Assembly (NCBI GenBank): GCA_001798565.1 | Contig: MGSR01000005.1 | Location: 1 to 8,792 of the forward strand | DNA length: 8,792 bases | From: Deltaproteobacteria bacterium RIFCSPLOWO2_12_FULL_60_16 | GTDB taxonomy: Bacteria; Desulfobacterota; Binatia; UBA9968 | Direction: 5' to 3' | Part shown: positions 5,469 through 8,792 of the stretch, piece by piece | How the letters are laid out: each line of letters begins with the position of its first letter | How positions within the stretch are numbered: the stretch's first letter is position 1 | Made by a program: the position numbers and the translations under genes | The notes under the pieces: generated by a model | Told to the model about the DNA's origin: nothing | What the model saw: only the letters and a program-made list of their open reading frames with translations | Database searches by the model: none

Positions 5469-7883
5469 ATGAATGAGACAAAGTACATAGGCAGGACCGC
5501 GCGCAGCAAGGAGGGCCCCAGACATGTCACCGGACGCGGGCGCTTCGCCGACGATTTTGTTATGCCGGGAATGCTCCACGCGGTGATTTTGCGCAGCCCC
5601 CACGCGCATGCCCGCATCGTCAATGTCGATGCCGCGGCGGCGCGCGCAGCTCCGGGAGTCTTCGCCGTCATTACCCCTGCCGAGGTCCAGCAGAAGAGCC
5701 GCCCCTTCAAGCCGGGCCGATACGCCGCCGGGCTGAAAAAACCGATCCCGGAATATGCCACGGCGATAGATAAGGCGCGCTATGTCGGCGAGCCGATCGG
5801 CGCGCTGGCCGCCCGCAGCCGGGGCGCCGCCGAGGACGCGCTCGAGCTGATCGCCGTCGAATACGATCCGCTCCCGGCGGTGGTCGATACCGCGGCAGCG
5901 GTGCGCCCCACGGCGCCCCTGCTGTTCGACGAGCTGGGCTCGAATCTCGCCTGGAAGGGCTCGCTCCGCTACGGCGATATCGAAGGGGCCTTCAAGCAGG
6001 CCGACAAAATAGTTAAAGAAAAACTTAAGATTCACCGCTACAGCTCCACGCCCCTGGAGCCGCTCGCCTGCATCGCCTCCTTCGACGCCGCGAGCAAAAA
6101 GCTCACCGTCTGGGTAAACGCCCAGGTGCCCGAGGTCATCTACGATGCCCTCAGGGAGGCGCTCGGGCTGGAAGATATCAGGGTGATCATTCCCGACATC
6201 GGCGGCGGCTTCGGCCAGAAGATCCATCTCATACGCAAGTACGTGGTCCTGGTCAGCCTGCTGGCGATGGAGAGCGAGCGGCCGGTGAAGTGGATCGAGG
6301 ACCGGAGCGAGCACATGATGGCGGCGGGCCACTCCTGCGCCCAGGAGTTCGACGTGGAGGCGGCGGTCAAGAAGGACGGCACGGTCCTGGGGCTCAAATT
6401 CACAGAGATCGACGACGTCGGCGGGTCAGTCAGCACGCTGACCATCCACTTCACCAACAAGCTCAACAACCTCTCGAACACGTACAAGGTCAAGAACATT
6501 TATCTCGAAGGCCATTCGGTGGTCACCAACAAGTGTCCGGTGATCCCCAATCGCGGCATCGGCAAGCCCGGCATGTGCTTCATCTGGGAGCGGATCATGG
6601 ACCGCATCGCCGCGGAGCTGGGCTTGAGTCCCGTCGAGGTGCGCTTCACCAATCTCGTCCAGCCCGGGGAGATGCCCTACACCACGCCCAGCGGCAACGT
6701 CTACGACAGCGGAGATTACCCCGGCCTGCTCAAGCGCGCGCTCGAGAAAATCGAGTACGAGAAGCTGCGAGAGGAGCAAAGGCGGGAGCGCGAGCGCGGC
6801 CGGCTGCTGGGGATCGGCGTGGTCATCGGCGTCGAGCCCGGCGGCAGAAACGCCTCGCGGGACATGGCAATCTTCCCCGAGATGAAGGAGAGCCCGGGCT
6901 CGGGCGGGGTCAACGGCGCCACCATCAAGCTGGAGAAAAACGGCACGCTGACGCTCTTTCTCGGATCGCCCAACTGCGGCCAGTCGCACGAGACCACCAC
7001 GGCCCAGGTGGCGGCGGACATCCTCGGCATCGAGCCGGAGCAGATCAGCACCAGCACGCCCTTCGACAGCGACCTCGCGCCCTGGGGCGTCGCCGCCGCC
7101 AACAGCGGCAATAATTTTCATCTTTACGATATCGGCGCCGTGCACGGGGCCGCCACGAAGCTCCGGGAGAAGGTCCTGGCGCTCGCGGCCCATGTCCTCA
7201 ACGCAAAAACGCAGGAGCTCACCATCGAGGGCGGCGTGGTCCAGGCCGCGGGCTCGCCGATCAAGAAAATCACCTTCGCCGACCTGGGAAAGATCGCCTA
7301 CGGCAACCAGGCGATGATGCCGAAAGGGTTCGAGGCCGGGCTGCAGGCTACCTTTTATTATACGTTCCCCCACGGTGAGCCCAATCTCGTCCCCAGCCCG
7401 GAAGGGCTGGTGCGGGCCCAGTTTACCTTTTCGGCGGGCGCTCACGTGGCGGTGGTCGAGGTCGAAAGGGACACCGGGAAGGTGCACGTGCTGCGATACT
7501 TGATCGTGGGCGACAACGGCGCGGTCATCAACCCCGACGTGGTCAACGGACAGATTTACGGCTCTGCCGCGCACGGCATCTCCGTCGCCCTGGGCGAGGG
7601 ATTCGTCTACAATTCAGACGGCCAGCTCTTGACCCTCACACTCACGGATTACGGCAAATCCTCCACCATGGAGACTCCGCGGATCGAGGCGGAGCACCGC
7701 CCGGCGCCCTCTCCGTTTACCGTTCTCGGACAAAAGGCGGCCGGGGAGGGAGCGGCGATTCCCTCTCCCGCGGCCATCGCGAGCGCCGTGGAGGACGCGC
7801 TCCGACCGCTGGGCGTCAAAGTGCGGGAGCTGCCATTGTCGCCGGAAGCGGTCTGGAAGCTGATCGAGCAAGGGAAAGGCTAA
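5469..7883 (+). CDS. Molybdenum hydroxylase large (molybdopterin-binding) subunit (right set)
   Basis: This is a complete 804-residue catalytic subunit of the xanthine dehydrogenase / CoxL superfamily. The N-terminal a/b-hammerhead domain (about 15-140) has VTGRGRFADD and ILRSPHAHARIV. Mo-cofactor motifs include PLEPLA (195-200), IGGGFGQK (244-251), NRGIGKPG (361-368), NCGQSHETT (502-510), GQIYGSAAHGI (694-704) and QKAAGEGA (755-762). E760 aligns with the conserved catalytic-base glutamate of the family. The loop that reads AYxCSFR in CO dehydrogenase form I and usually YRGAGRPE in other members reads PNRGIGKPG here, so this is not a canonical CO dehydrogenase. It hydroxylates an unidentified substrate with water as oxygen source, working with the 2Fe-2S gene upstream and the FAD gene downstream. 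The start at 5469 has only a weak Shine-Dalgarno (CGAG) but gives a normal N-terminus; the gap before it is A/T-rich. Confidence 0.95.
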   Translation: MNETKYIGRTARSKEGPRHVTGRGRFADDFVMPGMLHAVILRSPHAHARIVNVDAAAARAAPGVFAVITPAEVQQKSRPFKPGRYAAGLKKPIPEYATAIDKARYVGEPIGALAARSRGAAEDALELIAVEYDPLPAVVDTAAAVRPTAPLLFDELGSNLAWKGSLRYGDIEGAFKQADKIVKEKLKIHRYSSTPLEPLACIASFDAASKKLTVWVNAQVPEVIYDALREALGLEDIRVIIPDIGGGFGQKIHLIRKYVVLVSLLAMESERPVKWIEDRSEHMMAAGHSCAQEFDVEAAVKKDGTVLGLKFTEIDDVGGSVSTLTIHFTNKLNNLSNTYKVKNIYLEGHSVVTNKCPVIPNRGIGKPGMCFIWERIMDRIAAELGLSPVEVRFTNLVQPGEMPYTTPSGNVYDSGDYPGLLKRALEKIEYEKLREEQRRERERGRLLGIGVVIGVEPGGRNASRDMAIFPEMKESPGSGGVNGATIKLEKNGTLTLFLGSPNCGQSHETTTAQVAADILGIEPEQISTSTPFDSDLAPWGVAAANSGNNFHLYDIGAVHGAATKLREKVLALAAHVLNAKTQELTIEGGVVQAAGSPIKKITFADLGKIAYGNQAMMPKGFEAGLQATFYYTFPHGEPNLVPSPEGLVRAQFTFSAGAHVAVVEVERDTGKVHVLRYLIVGDNGAVINPDVVNGQIYGSAAHGISVALGEGFVYNSDGQLLTLTLTDYGKSSTMETPRIEAEHRPAPSPFTVLGQKAAGEGAAIPSPAAIASAVEDALRPLGVKVRELPLSPEAVWKLIEQGKG

Positions 7884-7906
7884 AAGCAGAAGGGTAAAGG
7901 TGAAAA

Positions 7907-8284
7907 ATGAGAAGGCTTGCCTGTCCTGGGCGGCGCTCACCGCCGAAGGCGTCTCTCAAGATCGATGCGATAGCTCCCTCGGGGAACGCGCTCTCGGCTG
8001 CGGCCGATAGACCTCTGCTTAAACCGAATCTTTCCAGTCGGACGTCCGCAGCCTCACTCGCGCTCCCCTCGGTCGCCCATGAGCGAGGGGCCTGGCGGAG
8101 CGACCCGAAAGCACCAGACGGGGAGATTCGGATTAACCACTACACTATTGCTTTCGGGAAGCGAGTCAGGTCCCGAGCGAACCTATTGCTTTGGGCGGGC
8201 GAAGCAGCCTCCCGAGCGACGCTATTGCTTTCGGCGCGCGAGGCAAGTCGCCGACGATGTAAACTCGCGAAAGTTCTTTTATGA
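7907..8284 (+). CDS. Doubtful small ORF (125 codons) between Mo and FAD subunits
   Basis: I do not recognise this product. It is rich in Arg, Ala, Ser and Leu, with no domain, membrane segment or metal motif. In its favour, a GGTGA Shine-Dalgarno-like site lies just before the ATG, and its TGA overlaps the ATG of the FAD-subunit gene (ATGA at 8281-8284), as in coupled genes. Against it, the C-terminal third is made of the noncoding-looking repeats, and the first repeat is read in a different frame from the other two, so repeats are not conserved at protein level. Other frames here are equally open, and codon third positions look less GC-biased than in the flanking genes. More likely it is repeat DNA with a chance frame. 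Confidence 0.15.
   Translation: MRRLACPGRRSPPKASLKIDAIAPSGNALSAAADRPLLKPNLSSRTSAASLALPSVAHERGAWRSDPKAPDGEIRINHYTIAFGKRVRSRANLLLWAGEAASRATLLLSAREASRRRCKLAKVLL
8065..8090. repeat. Perfect 7-bp inverted repeat (hairpin)
   Basis: CCCCTCG (8065-8071) pairs with CGAGGGG (8084-8090) around a 12-nt loop. It is one of the strongest stems in the gap. No T-run follows, so it is not called a terminator. Confidence 0.55.
8104..8158. repeat. Perfect 10-bp inverted repeat joining an inverted partial repeat copy to the tandem array
   Basis: CCCGAAAGCA (8104-8113) is the exact reverse complement of TGCTTTCGGG (8149-8158), 35 nt apart. The second arm is the start of the first tandem repeat unit. The first arm, with similar sequence upstream to about 8087, therefore looks like a diverged partial unit in opposite orientation. 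Confidence 0.6.
8145..8260 (+). repeat. Three imperfect tandem repeats of 38-39 bp, each able to form a hairpin
   Basis: Units begin at 8145, 8183 and 8222, each with the identical CTATTGCTTT. Nine bases into each unit is a stem: TCGGGA/TCCCGA (8154-8159 with 8171-8176) in unit 1 and TCGGCG/CGCCGA (8231-8236 with 8249-8254) in unit 3, both perfect 6-bp pairs with 11-12 nt loops. Unit 2 pairs GGG/CCC then GG/CC across one mismatch. Paired changes between units 1 and 3 keep the stem, which suggests structure is conserved or that the units come from a palindromic repeat family (REP/BIME-like). The last unit ends about 20 bp before the FAD-subunit start. Confidence 0.7.
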
Positions 8285-8792
8285 TCCCGGCCCCATTTGA
8301 ATACCATTCGCCTGCCACGCTGAAAGAGGCGATCGATCTGCTGCAGTCGCGCGAGGACGCAAAAATCCTTGCCGGCGGCCAGAGCCTGGTCCCGCTCATG
8401 AAATTGAGGCTCGCCAAACCCGCGCACGTGATCGATCTGAGCCGGATCCCCGATCTCAGCTTTATCCGCGAGCAAGGCCAGTCCATCGCCATCGGCGCCA
8501 TGACCACTTACGCCGAGATAGAGGAGTCCCCCCTGCTGCTCAGGCGTTGTCCGATACTTCCCCAGACAGCCTCGGTAGTCGGGGACGTTCAAGTGCGCAG
8601 CCAGGGGACTCTGGGGGGCTGCCTCGCCCATGCGGATCCGGCCGGGGACATGCCGGCGGCGATCCTAGCCTTGGGCGCGGAGATAAAGGCGATCGGCCCC
8701 AGGGGAGAACGGACGATCAAGGCCGAAGACTTTTTCCTCGGCCTGCTCATGAGCGCGCTGGAGCCGGATGAGATTCTTGCCGAGATCACGAT
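8281..8792 (+). CDS. Molybdenum hydroxylase medium (FAD-binding) subunit, N-terminal part (right set); runs off the right edge
   Basis: These are the first 170 residues of a CoxM-type flavoprotein subunit; the full protein is usually about 280-290. Both FAD motifs are present: AGGQSLVPLMKLRLA (31-45) and GTLGGCLAHADPAGDMPA (109-126), preceded by GDVQVRSQ (101-108). The conserved IDLSRIPDL (51-59) and IGAMTTYAEI (71-80) are also seen. It resembles CO-dehydrogenase-type medium subunits (AGGxSL, ADP in the second motif) more than the left-hand paralogue (AGGTD, ASPSGE), so the two sets have separate histories. The ATG at 8281 gives the typical MIPAPFEYHSPATLKEA start, but only a weak GAAAG lies upstream. 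It presumably completes the S-L-M set with the two plus-strand genes before it, despite the 397-bp repeat-filled gap. Confidence 0.93.
   Translation, partial: MIPAPFEYHSPATLKEAIDLLQSREDAKILAGGQSLVPLMKLRLAKPAHVIDLSRIPDLSFIREQGQSIAIGAMTTYAEIEESPLLLRRCPILPQTASVVGDVQVRSQGTLGGCLAHADPAGDMPAAILALGAEIKAIGPRGERTIKAEDFFLGLLMSALEPDEILAEIT

Larger units (their letters stand above)
7884..8280. other. 397-bp gap rich in GC hairpins and repeats; no confident gene
   Basis: This stretch separates the Mo and FAD subunits of the right set, which are normally almost contiguous. It contains many short inverted repeats: GGCGG/CCGCC near 7930-7945, TCGGC/GCCGA within 7991-8010, the palindrome CGGACGTCCG at 8039-8048, CCCCTCG/CGAGGGG (8065-8071 with 8084-8090), and the tandem repeats at 8145-8260. 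None ends in a T-run, so no rho-independent terminator is called. Several frames are open in both directions, which is expected from GC content. It could be a repeat insertion or a structured RNA segment between two genes of one transcript. Confidence 0.6.

Noticed and set aside
5427..6332. Long minus-strand open frame (301 codons) opposite the right Mo subunit
   Set aside because: It is antisense to a well-supported gene with many family motifs and shows no recognisable domain; it is a by-product of GC-rich codon use.
6426..7574. Long minus-strand open frame (382 codons) opposite the right Mo subunit
   Set aside because: Antisense shadow: rich in His, Asp, Arg and Gly with no motif, while the plus strand encodes the Mo-binding domain.
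5469..7883. Calling the right-hand set an aerobic CO dehydrogenase (coxSLM)
   Set aside because: The large subunit has PNRGIGKPG where CO dehydrogenase has the cysteine-containing AYxCSFR loop. The CoxM-like FAD subunit alone is not enough.
8065..8090. Rho-independent terminator after the right Mo subunit
   Set aside because: The hairpin is good but is not followed by a run of T, and it lies about 180 bp beyond the stop codon.
8145..8260. CRISPR array
   Set aside because: Units are directly tandem at 38-39 bp with no unique spacers, and only the first 10 bases are identical; no cas gene is present.

Overview
The window is a GC-rich, gene-dense piece of a bacterial chromosome or large contig. 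It carries parts of two molybdenum hydroxylase (xanthine dehydrogenase / CO dehydrogenase superfamily) gene sets facing away from each other. GC-rich codon use, an orphan SsuA/NMT1-type periplasmic binding protein, and accessory Mo hydroxylases next to a thiamine-diphosphate (ThDP) enzyme would fit a metabolically versatile soil, subsurface or sediment Gram-negative lineage (Rokubacteria, Tectomicrobia, Binatota or deltaproteobacteria-like). That placement is an impression: no marker gene is present to settle it.

Left unit (minus strand, 4728 down to 1). In transcription order it holds a secreted SsuA/NMT1-like substrate-binding protein, an IlvB-like ThDP enzyme, the FAD subunit (M), the 2Fe-2S subunit (S) and the molybdopterin subunit (L, cut by the window edge). 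The genes are 4 to 26 bp apart or overlap by 4 bp, nearly all with good Shine-Dalgarno sites, so this looks like one operon. Immediately upstream of its first gene, on the same strand, is a nearly perfect sigma-54 (-24/-12) promoter. This suggests control by an enhancer-binding protein.

Divergent control region (4729-4944). The sigma-54 site serves the left unit. A TTGACA-N17-TATGCT sigma-70-type promoter serves the right unit. An A/T-rich tract and a repeated GACAC motif lie between or over them.

Right unit (plus strand, 4945 to 8792). It holds a second 2Fe-2S subunit, a second molybdopterin subunit and, after a 397-bp gap, a second FAD subunit (cut by the window edge). The order is S-L-M, unlike the M-S-L order on the left, and the subunits differ clearly in sequence, so this is not a recent duplication. 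The S-L gap holds A/T-rich heptamer repeats forming a hairpin. The L-M gap is filled with GC-rich hairpins and a three-copy 38-39 bp imperfect tandem repeat.

Working model (inference): the binding protein captures a small organic compound, one or both Mo hydroxylases oxidise it at a carbon next to a heteroatom or carbonyl, and the ThDP enzyme cleaves or joins a 2-keto-acid-like intermediate. The substrate cannot be read from the sequence. The right-hand large subunit lacks the AYxCSFR loop of true aerobic CO dehydrogenase. No tRNA, rRNA, CRISPR, transposase or convincing rho-independent terminator was seen.
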